This document shows, piece after piece, positions 44,650 through 54,020 of a DNA stretch of 64,000 bases. The DNA lies in the NCBI GenBank assembly GCA_963714405.1, contig CAVQOH010000002.1, positions 1,240,001-1,304,000 of the forward strand, read 5' to 3'. How positions within the stretch are numbered: the stretch's first letter is position 1; every line of letters starts with the position of its first letter. Source of the stretch: JAZGGS01 sp963714405 (lineage in GTDB: Bacteria > Bacteroidota > Ignavibacteria > Ignavibacteriales > Ignavibacteriaceae). A model generated the notes under the pieces. The model ran no database searches. It was not told where the DNA came from and saw nothing but the letters and a program-made list of their open reading frames with translations. The position numbers and the translations under genes are program-made.

Positions 44650-46329
44650 GTGAAGATAAACATTGTTGATTATTCAGAAAATGTTAATCAAACTATAGCA
44701 AAAATTAATAATGAAAATATTATCAATCGGATCTGGAAGAAAGATCACACAGTCTGGCGAAGTGATCCATTCGAGATTTCTAACAGGTTAGGATGGTTGG
44801 ATTGTATAGAAATAACCAGCAAATCATTTAATGAAATCAATTCATTTGTAGATGAAATAAAAGCAGAAGGATTTACAAATGCGTTACTAATGGGAATGGG
44901 TGGCTCATCACTTGCACCGGAAGTTTTTAGGTTAACTTTTGGTGTTAAAGAAGGATATTTGGATTTATCCGTTATTGATAGCACTCACCCTGATGCAGTA
45001 AATGAAATGAATAATAAACTTGATAAAGGAAAAACCTTATTCATCGTTTCTACAAAATCGGGGGGAACTATCGAAACTATTTCATTTTTGAAATTCTTTT
45101 ATACTGTAGCAGCAAAAAAGCTTGGAAAAGAAAAAGCGGGGAATCAGTTTATTGCCATAACAGATCCGGGAAGCGGATTGGAAAAGATGGCACAAGATCT
45201 GGGTTTTAGAAAAATATTTTTAAATGATCCGAATATTGGCGGAAGATTTTCGGCTCTTTCATTATTTGGAATAGTTCCTGCAGCACTTATTGGAATTGAA
45301 ATTGAAAAAGTTTTTTCAAAAGCATCGAAAGTAATTGATGAAAGTAAAAGTGATGATCTTCAAATTAATAAAAGCGCAAAACTTGGTGCAACAGTGGGAG
45401 CGCTTGCTAAAGAGGGTTTAGATAAACTTACAATTATCACTTCGCCACAGTTAAAATATCTTGGCGGTTGGTTAGAACAGCTTGTTGCAGAAAGCACCGG
45501 TAAAGATGGTAAGGGAATTTTACCTGTAGATCTTGAATCTGTTTTAACTGCTGAAAATTATTGCAGTGACAGAGTTTTTATATATATAAGACTGAAAGCC
45601 GATTCGTTTTACAATGAAAAAGTGAAGGAGTTTATGAGCGCTGGATTTCCTTTAATTGAAATAGAATTAGAAGATATATACGAAATAGCAGGAGAATTTT
45701 TCAGATGGGAATTTGCTACGGCAATTGCAGGTTATGTTTTAGACGTTCAACCATTTGATCAGCCAAATGTTGAATCTGCAAAAATTGAAGCAAAAGCAAT
45801 GATGAAAGAGTTTTCTGAAACTGGTAAACTTCCCAGATTAAATCCTGTCTTAACAGAAAAAGGCATTACTGTTTTTGGTGATGTAAAATCAGAAAATTTA
45901 AATAGTGTCTTAATTGATTTCCTTTCCTCAACTGTCGAAGGTACAAGTTATGTTGCTTTACAAGCTTACTTAAAACCTGATGAAAAAACCTGGAGTGCAT
46001 TACAGGAATTAAGATTTAAAATTCATTCTAAATATAAAATAGCTACCACACTTGGTTATGGTCCTCGATTTTTACATTCAACAGGGCAGTTGCACAAAGG
46101 TGATGGCGGAAACGGATTGTTTATTCAACTAGCTGCAGATTGTGAGAATGATGCAACAATTCCAGAAAAAGCTGGAGAGGAAAAGTCTTCAATTACTTTT
46201 TATACATTAATAAATGCGCAAGCTTTGGGGGATAGACAAGCTTTGATTAATAATAACAGAAAAGTAATACAATTTCATCTTGGTAAAAACATCTCTGAAG
46301 GATTAAAAAAACTAGCAGAACTTATCTAA
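44650..46329 (+). CDS. pgi: Glucose-6-phosphate isomerase
   Basis: 559 residues. Sugar isomerase signatures are LLMGMGGSSLAPEVFRL, VSTKSGGTIETISFLKFF, NIGGRFSALSLFGIVPA and GYGPRFLHSTGQLHKGD near the C-terminus. The sequence resembles the PGI half of the bifunctional transaldolase-PGI proteins found in several phyla, but no transaldolase domain is present at the N-terminus. The start is GTG at 44650 behind AAAGGAA. It interconverts glucose 6-phosphate and fructose 6-phosphate. It follows the reductase fusion by 35 nt. Confidence 0.92.
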   Translation: MKINIVDYSENVNQTIAKINNENIINRIWKKDHTVWRSDPFEISNRLGWLDCIEITSKSFNEINSFVDEIKAEGFTNALLMGMGGSSLAPEVFRLTFGVKEGYLDLSVIDSTHPDAVNEMNNKLDKGKTLFIVSTKSGGTIETISFLKFFYTVAAKKLGKEKAGNQFIAITDPGSGLEKMAQDLGFRKIFLNDPNIGGRFSALSLFGIVPAALIGIEIEKVFSKASKVIDESKSDDLQINKSAKLGATVGALAKEGLDKLTIITSPQLKYLGGWLEQLVAESTGKDGKGILPVDLESVLTAENYCSDRVFIYIRLKADSFYNEKVKEFMSAGFPLIEIELEDIYEIAGEFFRWEFATAIAGYVLDVQPFDQPNVESAKIEAKAMMKEFSETGKLPRLNPVLTEKGITVFGDVKSENLNSVLIDFLSSTVEGTSYVALQAYLKPDEKTWSALQELRFKIHSKYKIATTLGYGPRFLHSTGQLHKGDGGNGLFIQLAADCENDATIPEKAGEEKSSITFYTLINAQALGDRQALINNNRKVIQFHLGKNISEGLKKLAELI

Positions 46330-46348
46330 TCCTCTTTTTTTAAAAGAC

Positions 46349-46384
46349 TTGACAACTCTTTTGTTATATCGTATATTTACGATG
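46349..46384 (+). promoter_or_regulatory. arsR promoter with overlapping ArsR operator
   Basis: TTGACA (46349-46354), 17 bases, then TATATT (46372-46377) is an almost perfect sigma-70-type promoter. The inverted repeat TATCGTA-TATT-TACGATG (46367-46384) overlays the -10 box, the position from which ArsR/SmtB repressors usually block RNA polymerase. Released by arsenite, it should drive the arsR-arsM-arsC-acr3 operon. Confidence 0.8.
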
Positions 46385-46404
46385 AACGATAAAGGAGTTT
46401 ATAA

Positions 46405-46722
46405 TTGGCAGCATCCAAATCAGCAGAATTCGGTAAAGCAGAAATTGAAATTGCAGAGATTGCAAAAGCACTTGCACATCCTGCGAGAATAAAGATCCTA
46501 AAAATTCTTAATGAACTAAATTCCTGCATGGTTGGCAGCATTGTAGATCTTCTTCCACTTTCACAATCCACAGTATCTCAGCATCTTAAAGAATTAAAAA
46601 CAGCAGGTTTAATACAGGGAGAGATTGAAGGACCGAAAATTTGTTACTGTATAAATCCAAAAGTAATGGAAAAAGTAAAAAAGGAATTCAATAAATTATT
46701 TTCACAGGTTTGTAACTGTTAA
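46405..46722 (+). CDS. arsR: ArsR/SmtB-family metalloregulatory repressor
   Basis: 105 residues with a winged helix: IAKALAHPARIKILKILNE, the recognition helix LSQSTVSQHLKELKTAGL and the wing IQGEIEGPKICYCINP. Cysteines at LNSCMVG, ICYC and the C-terminal VCNC are candidate As(III) ligands; the classic ELCVCDL motif of plasmid ArsR is not present, so the site is of another type. The start is TTG 46405 after AAAGGAG at 46391. It is the first gene of the arsenic operon. Confidence 0.9.
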   Translation: MAASKSAEFGKAEIEIAEIAKALAHPARIKILKILNELNSCMVGSIVDLLPLSQSTVSQHLKELKTAGLIQGEIEGPKICYCINPKVMEKVKKEFNKLFSQVCNC

Positions 46723-46737
46723 GGAAAGGAAGTTTTT

Positions 46738-47544
46738 ATGAAAAACAATGATGATATAAAACAAGTTGTAAAGGAAAAGTATGGTGAGATTGCCGTAAGC
46801 TCTTCATCCTGTTGCGGTCCAACTTCATGCTGCGGCCCATCAAAAAAAGTTGTTGATTATACAATCTTTCAGGATGATTACACCAAACTGGAAGGATATG
46901 TAGCTGATGCTGATCTTGGCTTGGGATGCGGTCTTCCCACTGAATTTGCAGGAATTAAAAAGGGTGATACTGTTGTTGATCTTGGCAGCGGTGCCGGGAA
47001 TGATGTTTTTGTGGCACGTGCTCTTACCGGTGAGAACGGTAAAGTCATCGGTTTGGATTTTACTCAGGAGATGATTGATAAAGCAAATACAAATAAACAA
47101 AAAGTTGGATTTGAAAATATTGAATTCAAACTGGGTGAAATTGAAAATATGCCGATTGAAGATAATTCAACTGATGTTGTAGTAAGTAATTGTGTTTTAA
47201 ATTTAGTTCCTGATAAACAAAAGGCTTTCAACGAGATTTATCGGATTTTAAAACCAGGTGCTCATTTCTGCGTTTCTGATATCGTACTTGATGGAGAATT
47301 ACCTGATGGATTAAAAAATGCAGCAGCTATGTATGCAGGATGTGTTTCGGGAGCTTTACAAAAAGAAGATTATATAAGTGCGATTAAAAATGCCGGATTT
47401 ACAGACGTTGATATAAAAAAATCAAAAACAATTGAACTACCTGAAAATATTTTGAAAAAATATTTAAGCGATGAAGGGATTAAACTTTACCATGAAAATG
47501 TTCAGGGAATTTACAGTATAACAGTAGTTGGCAATAAAAATTGA
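46738..47544 (+). CDS. arsM: Arsenite S-adenosylmethionine methyltransferase
   Basis: 268 residues. The SAM site is VVDLGSGAGNDVFVA (79-93). The arsenic-binding cysteines of ArsM correspond to C64 (GLGCGLP), C152 (SNCVLNL) and C202 (YAGCVSGAL). The N-terminus has an extra SSSCCGPTSCCGP (C25, C26, C31, C32) that could collect As(III). The enzyme methylates arsenite to mono-, di- and trimethyl species, the entry point for organoarsenicals such as arsenosugars. It follows arsR by 15 nt. Confidence 0.94.
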   Translation: MKNNDDIKQVVKEKYGEIAVSSSSCCGPTSCCGPSKKVVDYTIFQDDYTKLEGYVADADLGLGCGLPTEFAGIKKGDTVVDLGSGAGNDVFVARALTGENGKVIGLDFTQEMIDKANTNKQKVGFENIEFKLGEIENMPIEDNSTDVVVSNCVLNLVPDKQKAFNEIYRILKPGAHFCVSDIVLDGELPDGLKNAAAMYAGCVSGALQKEDYISAIKNAGFTDVDIKKSKTIELPENILKKYLSDEGIKLYHENVQGIYSITVVGNKN

Positions 47545-47560
47545 TGAAAAGGAAACAAAA

Positions 47561-47980
47561 ATGAGAGTGCTACTTCTCTGTACTGGTAATTCCTGCAGAA
47601 GCCAGATGGCAGAAGGTTATTTAAAATTTCTTGATGAAAATCTTGAAGTTTATTCTGCGGGAACGAAACCTGCTGATAAAGTAAATCCTTTTGCAGTAAA
47701 GGCAATGAATGAAATTGGAATTGATATTAACAATGGAGAACCGCAGGATGTTAGCCAATATATAAACGATTCCTTTGATTATGTAATAACTGTCTGTGAT
47801 AATGCAAAAGAAACCTGCCCAGTTTTTACCGGGAATGTAAAATATAATCTGCATATAGGCTTTGACGATCCTGCGGATGCAACAGGAAACGAAGATGAAA
47901 TCATGACAGTTTACAGAAGGGTAAGAGATGAAATAAGAGAACAGTTTAGTAATTTCTACAGATCGGAAATAGCTGGATAA
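47561..47980 (+). CDS. arsC: Thioredoxin-type arsenate reductase (LMW-PTPase fold)
   Basis: 139 residues from ATG 47561, behind AAAAGGAAA; the upstream in-frame TTG 47528 lies inside arsM and is not preferred. The phosphatase-like P-loop is C7-TGNSC-R13 and the redox pair is C79 and C86 (TVCDNAKETCP), the same seven-residue spacing as in Bacillus ArsC. DDPADATG holds the general-acid Asp. It reduces arsenate to arsenite for efflux by Acr3 or methylation by ArsM. Confidence 0.94.
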   Translation: MRVLLLCTGNSCRSQMAEGYLKFLDENLEVYSAGTKPADKVNPFAVKAMNEIGIDINNGEPQDVSQYINDSFDYVITVCDNAKETCPVFTGNVKYNLHIGFDDPADATGNEDEIMTVYRRVRDEIREQFSNFYRSEIAG

Positions 47981-48028
47981 TGAAAAATTTATTTTACTAC
48001 TCTTGATAATGAATAAAGGGGAAAATTA

Positions 48029-49081
48029 ATGTCACCTTCAAAATCAAAGTTAAAATTTTTAGATCGCTATTTAACATTGTGGATATTCCTGGCAATGTTT
48101 ATAGGAGTTTTCTCGGGATATCTGTTACCACAAATAGTGGATTTTTGGGATCAATTTCAAGCTGGCACAACAAATATTCCTATAGCAATCGGTTTAATAC
48201 TAATGATGTATCCTCCGCTTGCCAAGGTAAAGTATGAAGAGCTCGGTAAGGTTTTCCGCGATTGGAAAATTTTATTCCTATCCCTTATCCAAAACTGGAT
48301 AATAGGACCAATATTAATGTTCTTCCTGGCAATCCTGCTTCTAAGTGATTTACCGAGTTATATGTACGGATTAATTTTGATAGGACTTGCAAGATGTATT
48401 GCTATGGTAATTGTGTGGAATGAATTAGCTAAAGGTGATTCAGAATATGCAGCAGGATTAGTTGCATTTAATTCAATATTCCAGGTTCTATTCTTTTCTA
48501 TCTATGCTTACGTTTTCATTACTATTTTGCCAACCTGGTTTGGGTTGAAGGGGACAACTGTTGAAATAACAATTGGACAAATTGCTGAGAGTGTATTCAT
48601 CTATCTTGGCATTCCATTTTTGGCAGGAATTATTACACGCTTTACATTAATAAAATTGAAAGATAAAACCTGGTATCATACAAAGTTCATTCCCAGAATT
48701 AGCCCAATTACATTAATTGCATTACTCTTCACGATTGTTGTAATGTTTTCACTAAAAGGTGAGTTTATAGTTGAACTTCCGTTAGATGTTGTTAGGATTG
48801 CAGTTCCTCTTCTTATATATTTTGTGTTGATGTTTCTCTTTTCGTTCTATATGAGTAAAAAAGTTGGCGCCAATTATGAAAAATCCGCAACATTATCCTT
48901 TACAGCAGCCAGTAACAATTTTGAGCTTGCTATTGCCGTTGCTATTGCAGTATTTGGAATAAACAGCGGAGAAGCATTTGCGGCGGTCATTGGTCCTTTG
49001 GTAGAAGTTCCTGTACTTATAAGTTTAGTGAATGTTTCTTTCTGGATTAAGAAGAAATACTATACACCAGCGATCAAATAA
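48029..49081 (+). CDS. acr3: Arsenite efflux permease, Acr3 family
   Basis: 350 residues with about ten membrane helices of the BART superfamily. Helix 4 contains the conserved cysteine in GLARCIAMVIVWNELAKGD, and helix 9 the AASNNFELAIAVAIAVFG segment with conserved Glu. It exports As(III) from the cytoplasm. It follows arsC by 48 nt in the same operon, with AAAGGGGAAAA as ribosome-binding region. Confidence 0.94.
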   Translation: MSPSKSKLKFLDRYLTLWIFLAMFIGVFSGYLLPQIVDFWDQFQAGTTNIPIAIGLILMMYPPLAKVKYEELGKVFRDWKILFLSLIQNWIIGPILMFFLAILLLSDLPSYMYGLILIGLARCIAMVIVWNELAKGDSEYAAGLVAFNSIFQVLFFSIYAYVFITILPTWFGLKGTTVEITIGQIAESVFIYLGIPFLAGIITRFTLIKLKDKTWYHTKFIPRISPITLIALLFTIVVMFSLKGEFIVELPLDVVRIAVPLLIYFVLMFLFSFYMSKKVGANYEKSATLSFTAASNNFELAIAVAIAVFGINSGEAFAAVIGPLVEVPVLISLVNVSFWIKKKYYTPAIK

Positions 49082-49142
49082 AAATTTTAGTTTTGATTCT
49101 AATCAACTATATTAAAAATGAATTATCATTTTATTGGTCTTT

Positions 49143-50078
49143 ATGCCTTTCAAAATTGAACTGATTAACGAAAAATCATTTGAAATATCTGAAGATCAAA
49201 CGATTCTTCAGGCATCACTTAAAGCTGGAATCGCTCATTATCATGCCTGCGGAGGAAAAGCTCGCTGCTCAACCTGCAGGATTGTTGTGCAGGAAGGAGA
49301 AGAAAAACTTTCCGTACCAAATAAAGCAGAACTTAAATTAAAAAAGCAAAAAAATTTTCCTCATAATGTACGGCTTGCCTGCCAGACTAAAGTTATTGCT
49401 AATGATGTTAAATTCCAGAGAATAATTAAAGATGAAGCAGATCTTGATCTTTATGTTTATGGTAAATCATCGGAAACTTTTCAAAGCATTGGTGATGAAA
49501 AGCAAATGGCGCTTTTGTTTTTGGATATAAGAAACTTTACACCATTTATTGAAAAACATCTTCCCTTTGATGTAATTCATATTATAAGAAGGTTAAATTC
49601 TCTTTTTAATGAAGTTATAAATAACAATAACGGTAAAATAATTGAATATACTGGTGATGGTATTTATGCTGTGTTTGGATTTGAAGAGCAAATTGATGAA
49701 GCAATAAACAATGCATTCAATTCTGCACAGCAGGTTCTTTCTTCTCTAACAGTTTTTAACAAAAACTATATTGAAAAATATTTTGATTTTAAAATTGATG
49801 CAGGGATTGGTTTGCATGCCGGAAAAGTGATAGTTGGTAAAATTGGTGATACGGAATTGAATCAGTATACTGTTATGGGGTTTCCGGTTAATATTGCATC
49901 AAGATTGGAATCATTAACAAGAGAATTAAATAATAATCTTATTGTTTCGGAACATGTTTTTAATATGCTAAATGATAAAACTAATTCTGCTGAGCAAAAG
50001 CAAATTAATCTTAAAGGAGTGAGTGAACCATTTTTTGTAAGATTAATGGGAAAACCTTTTGAGGAAATAAATTCATAA
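49143..50078 (+). CDS. [2Fe-2S] ferredoxin-class III nucleotide cyclase fusion
   Basis: 311 residues from ATG 49143. Residues 1-95 are a plant-type ferredoxin with C36-x5-C42-x2-C45-x34-C80 (HACGGKARCSTC...ACQTK). Residues 118-270 are a class III cyclase domain with metal aspartates D128 (LLFLDIRNFT) and D172 (YTGDGIYAVFG), and the transition-state Asn/Arg in VNIASRLE (N250, R254). At the base-recognition site NQYTVMG replaces the common DYTVIG, so ATP versus GTP is unclear. It probably makes a cyclic nucleotide under redox or electron-carrier control. It follows acr3 by 61 nt and may belong to the arsenic operon. Confidence 0.88.
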   Translation: MPFKIELINEKSFEISEDQTILQASLKAGIAHYHACGGKARCSTCRIVVQEGEEKLSVPNKAELKLKKQKNFPHNVRLACQTKVIANDVKFQRIIKDEADLDLYVYGKSSETFQSIGDEKQMALLFLDIRNFTPFIEKHLPFDVIHIIRRLNSLFNEVINNNNGKIIEYTGDGIYAVFGFEEQIDEAINNAFNSAQQVLSSLTVFNKNYIEKYFDFKIDAGIGLHAGKVIVGKIGDTELNQYTVMGFPVNIASRLESLTRELNNNLIVSEHVFNMLNDKTNSAEQKQINLKGVSEPFFVRLMGKPFEEINS

Positions 50079-50084
50079 AACATT

Positions 50085-50399
50085 TCACACATAGTAATCA
50101 ACCTTGCAACCGCAGCCATCCCACATTCGATCATATATTTCCAGCCTGTTTTTTATAAATTCTTCAGCAGCTTTTTTATTCGGCATTAATCTTAAAATCA
50201 ACTCGTTCTTATTACTTTTTTCCTGTATCAACAACTTATCACTTAATTTTAACAATCTAATCACATCAGAAATATGTGTTTCCCTTTCTTCAATTATTTT
50301 AGCAGCAGAAAGAAGCTTTTTTAAATCTTCATCAGATATAATAATATAATTTTTTCCATCTAATTTTTTAATAATCTCAAAAGATTCCATTATTTTCAA
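50085..50399 (-). CDS. Unknown 104-aa helical protein
   Basis: Not recognised. Mostly charged helices (LKKLLSAAKIIEERETHISDV, shown in part; LKLSDKLLIQEKSNKNEL) with a cysteine pair at the end (DGCGCKVDYYV). Soluble and small. The start may be ATG 50399 or 50390. It converges with the cyclase gene and sits inside the arsenic island; the terminal CGC could bind metal, which is speculation. Confidence 0.6.
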   Translation of the reverse strand: MKIMESFEIIKKLDGKNYIIISDEDLKKLLSAAKIIEERETHISDVIRLLKLSDKLLIQEKSNKNELILRLMPNKKAAEEFIKNRLEIYDRMWDGCGCKVDYYV

Positions 50400-50540
50400 A
50401 TAGTTGTGGTAAATAACTTGATTGTTGGATGAAGGAAACTTAAATCTGTTTCAGAAAACAGAAGTTTTATTTGATTAATTTTACAGTAAAGAAATAAATT
50501 GTCGTAAATATCTATTAACTTAAAATCCTTAGGTGTAAAT

Positions 50541-52551
50541 ATGAGTTCGCCAACTAAATCCGGTAAAAGTAAAAAAATAATTTTTATGTTTTTTGCAGTA
50601 TTAATTATAGCTGCAGCCGTTTTCGGATATTTTTATTTTTTTGGAAAGGAAGCAATAAAAAAAGAGTTAATCACTTCCATTGAAGTTATTCCCAATGATT
50701 CATCAGAAACTATTTTAAATTATAAAAATGAAATTATATTAAAATTTCCCCGCAGTGTGATTAAAGAGATAGATACACTTTTTGTTTACAATGTTTTAAA
50801 TATTGATAAACCGGAATTTGCAGAACAGCTTCTTAAGACTTATGATTTCCAGTTTAAAAACGCAAAGAAGTTTGAAAGCGATGTTGAACTGGAAATGTCT
50901 TATAAAAATGAAATAGAGAATAAAAATAATTTTAAAAATATTACCTTAATGTTTTTTAATGAAAAGCAAAATTCGTGGGAACATGTAGATACGGAAATTG
51001 ATAAAGCAAATTATAAAATATTTTTCAAAACGAAACATTTTTCTTCTTACGGAATGGTTGGTTATGATATTCTGAAGGGCTATCCCTTAATGAAAGTTAG
51101 GGAGATGAAGCGTCCATCACTTCTTGATAGTAAGCCCGGTTTGAATAAAGCGCAGGAAATTTTGGAAAAGCATTCTATTTATATGCCTTCAAAGGAAGCA
51201 ACAAATTCTGGCTATGAAATGATGGTGGAAGCTTTTGGATTATCATCAGCATTTACCTCATTTTCTGAAGAAGTTATTGGGCTACCGGTTTTTGAAGCAT
51301 TCAATAAATATGCTGGAGAACTTGGGTTATTGTTTTCTCTCAAACAATTTTCATCTGAAATATTTGAAGGAAAAAACGAACAGGCAAAGCTAAATCTCTG
51401 CAAAAATTTAATGCTTTATTCCTTAGGGAAATGGGGCTCCCAGGCTTTAAAAATTTCCAATATAGGAATATTCTTAATTGATTATTCTCTAACAAAATTT
51501 GGAACGAAAGGATTGGAAGTAAGAGAGAAAAAGTACCAGGATATTTATGACAATTTTAATGCACATCATAATAGATACAGGAAAGATAAAGAAAAATGGA
51601 CAACGTTTATTGTGAATGTAGTATCATCAGAGCAAGACTTACAGATTCTTATTGATGATGAGTTAAACAAGTATTTAACAGAATGCTTTAATGAAGAAGG
51701 AAGTATGATTCCTGAAGATGTGAGAGAAATTTTAATTGCTAAAGAAAAAGAAAAAACACTTGAAATATTACACTCAGCACTTCAGAAGGCAAGTACAGAA
51801 CTTGAAAATAAACGGAAAGAAGAAATATTAAAAAAGTTTTATGAAGCTAAGAATTTGTTGAATTCTGAATTACAGATAATGGTATCAGTTTATAGTGATG
51901 GAAATGAAAAAGCCGGACTGCCTGTTAAAGTTGTTGTTCCCAAAGATCAAAATCTCTGGGAAGGAATAACTGACCAAGCAGGACAATGGAGTATAAGATG
52001 TACATGGTTAGGATACTTATATTATGGCAAACCTCTATATGTTGAGGTAAATTATAATGATCAAGTCTATAAGGAGGAAATTAAATTAAATAAAAAGGGC
52101 GACATTGTTAGAATTTATTTACCAAAAGAGAATGAATCCGAATCCGGCGAGTTTGATATACAAGGAAGTTATGAAGGTACTTATACTAGGTAATCCCACA
52201 GATGAATGCATCATAAAGGGACGGGTTAAAATAGAAATAGATGCTGATGGGAATACCAAGTTAACTGCTTCAGGAAGTGGTGGTTGTAAATATCCTGATT
52301 GGAGCAGTAAAGAAGAGCAGAAATTCAGTCTGAAGGGAAGTAAAGTAAATTTTAATAAGAAATTAAATGTTTATAACATCCATTTAAAAGGCACAGAAAC
52401 TAAAAAGGTAACATATATTAATAACTATGAGACAACTACTAAAGAATATGTAAGGGAAGATAGTAATCACAGTATAGTAATTTATAAGGATGGAACGATC
52501 AAAAGTTTAAGTCAAAATTCGCAATACTTTAAATTGGAAGCGAAAAAATAA
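50541..52551 (+). CDS. Membrane-anchored unknown protein with beta C-terminus, one frameshift
   Basis: Repaired length about 669 residues. An N-terminal anchor (residues 11-32, IFMFFAVLIIAAAVFGYFYFF region) is followed by a beta-rich part (about 40-175) ending KHFSSYGMVGYD, which resembles the autoproteolytic-like 'HFS' edge of exported beta domains. A helical middle (about 185-450), a carboxypeptidase-regulatory-type beta domain (VSVYSDGNEKAGLPVKVVVP...) and a final beta domain follow. The break is near 52192: deleting one A in TATACTAGGTAAT joins SYEGTYTG to NPTDECIIKGRVKIEID. Function unknown. AGGTGTAAAT precedes the ATG. Confidence 0.7.
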
Positions 52552-52561
52552 GCTAATAGAT

Positions 52562-53615
52562 CTAAACGGTTGCACCGCCGCAACTTGATCCGGCACCTGC
52601 TGTGCAGCCGTAACAATGCTGTCCTGTTACAATTCTTCTATCCTTAATTAAGGCAGCATTAAAATCTCTTATATGGGATGGAGCACCGTGATCCATATTT
52701 AATTCCAGCATCTGGTTAAAATCGCAATCGTAAAGTTGTCCATCCCATCCAACGGAAATAATTGATCTGCACATCACATTTGATGCAGCAACCGGATTAA
52801 ATGAATCAACTAAGCTTTTGCATGTAACTTTGGTAGTTTCCAGATTGAATTAAGTAATCCAGAAAACGGCTGATAGGCATATTTGTAATTGTTACAAATT
52901 ATTAAATACCACTCCAAAATGTTTATGTAATTCCCGTTTGTAATCTTTTTCCAAATCTTCCTGGGAAGGCGGAAGAAAAGCACCAACCGGATTATAAACA
53001 AGATTAAATATTAATCCGCTGTTTTCTTTTCCATAACCAAGTTCGTTTAATCTTTTTAATTGCTTTAATTGATTTTTCAAAAACACCTTCACCTCTTTGT
53101 TTATCTGTAAAAGTTTTTTTATAATAATGGTAAGAGAAGAAACAATTTCAACCTTGTAGTTTGCCATAAACTCTGCATAATCTTCAAATCCGTTTGTCTT
53201 GCAAGATTGTAAGATTAGAACGAATGATAATATGTGTTTATTAGTTTTTTTATTTCTTCAACAAACCATTTAAAATCCGGATTCAATTCAGGTGCACCGC
53301 CCGTAAGATCAACTGTTGGTAATATCGTTTGTTTACAATACATCTAAGACAAAGCTGCATTGTTTCTTTAGTCATTATTTCTTGTCTATCAGGTCCTGCA
53401 TCAACGTGGCAATGTTTGCAAACCTGGTTGCACATTTTGCCTAAATTTATCTGCAAAATTTCTATTTTTTCTGCTTTTAAATATCCTTCACCAACAAGTT
53501 CATACTTATCATCAAAATGGGGTAACCCCGTATCATTGTTAATTATTTTTAACTGCTCATTTGCATTCGCCAGGGCTTCACCGAAAGCTTTCATGCTTTT
53601 ATGTCTTTGTTCCAT
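52562..53615 (-). CDS. arsS: Arsenosugar biosynthesis radical SAM protein, heavily frameshifted
   Basis: The repaired length, about 351 residues, fits ArsS, which joins the adenosyl group to dimethylarsenite on the way to arsenosugars. The radical SAM cluster is C62-x3-C66-x2-C69 (MCNQVCKHCHVDAG). Further correct segments appear in alternating frames: LPTVDLTGGAPELNPDFKW, ENSGLIFNLVYNPVGAFLPP, FLDYLIQSGNYQSYM, VDSFNPVAASNVMCRS and the C-terminal GQHCYGCTAGAGSSCGG. At least five single-base shifts lie between 52780 and 53350. All terminal cysteines are encoded by normal Cys codons. It is next to its usual AhpD-like partner and opposite the arsR-arsM operon. Confidence 0.85.
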
Positions 53616-53638
53616 TTATATCCTTCGGCAATTAAAAA

Positions 53639-53971
53639 TTACATTGTTAGTTTTGCATTTACATTCTTCATCTGAACACCATGCACCAAAGATGCACCAC
53701 CGCTTATTGCGCTGGCAACGTGAACAGCCTCTGTCATTTGTTCAAGATCAGCACCTTTTGCTAAACTTTCCTGCGTGTATGCATCAATGCAGTAGGGGCA
53801 TTGCACTGCATGTGCAACAGCAAGTGCAATTAATGCTTTTTCTCTTTCGCTTAGTGCTCCGGCTTTAAAAACTGCGCCGTACCACTCGCTGAATTTTTTC
53901 CAGAGCTCTGGTGATCCTTCGCTCATATCTCCAAATTTTGGCAAGTCTTCCGGTTTGTAATATGTTTCCAT
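53639..53971 (-). CDS. Arsenosugar-biosynthesis-associated AhpD/CMD-like protein
   Basis: 110 residues of the carboxymuconolactone decarboxylase/AhpD fold. The active CxxC is in HAVQCPYCIDAYT, following EKALIALAVA. A peroxidase-like CMD protein of this size is a regular neighbour of arsS, and the N-terminal METYYKPEDLPKFGDM segment fits that subgroup. It is cotranscribed with arsS, 23 nt upstream of it, and might handle thiol or peroxide chemistry during arsenosugar formation. Confidence 0.88.
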   Translation of the reverse strand: METYYKPEDLPKFGDMSEGSPELWKKFSEWYGAVFKAGALSEREKALIALAVAHAVQCPYCIDAYTQESLAKGADLEQMTEAVHVASAISGGASLVHGVQMKNVNAKLTM

Positions 53972-54020
53972 ATAGAATTCCTTATGAAGAGTAGTTACAT
54001 AAAAAAATAGATTTAAAAGT

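Noticed and set aside
52562..52620. Selenocysteine in the C-terminus of ArsS, as in some family members
   Set aside because: The relevant positions are ordinary Cys codons; no in-frame TGA is needed there.
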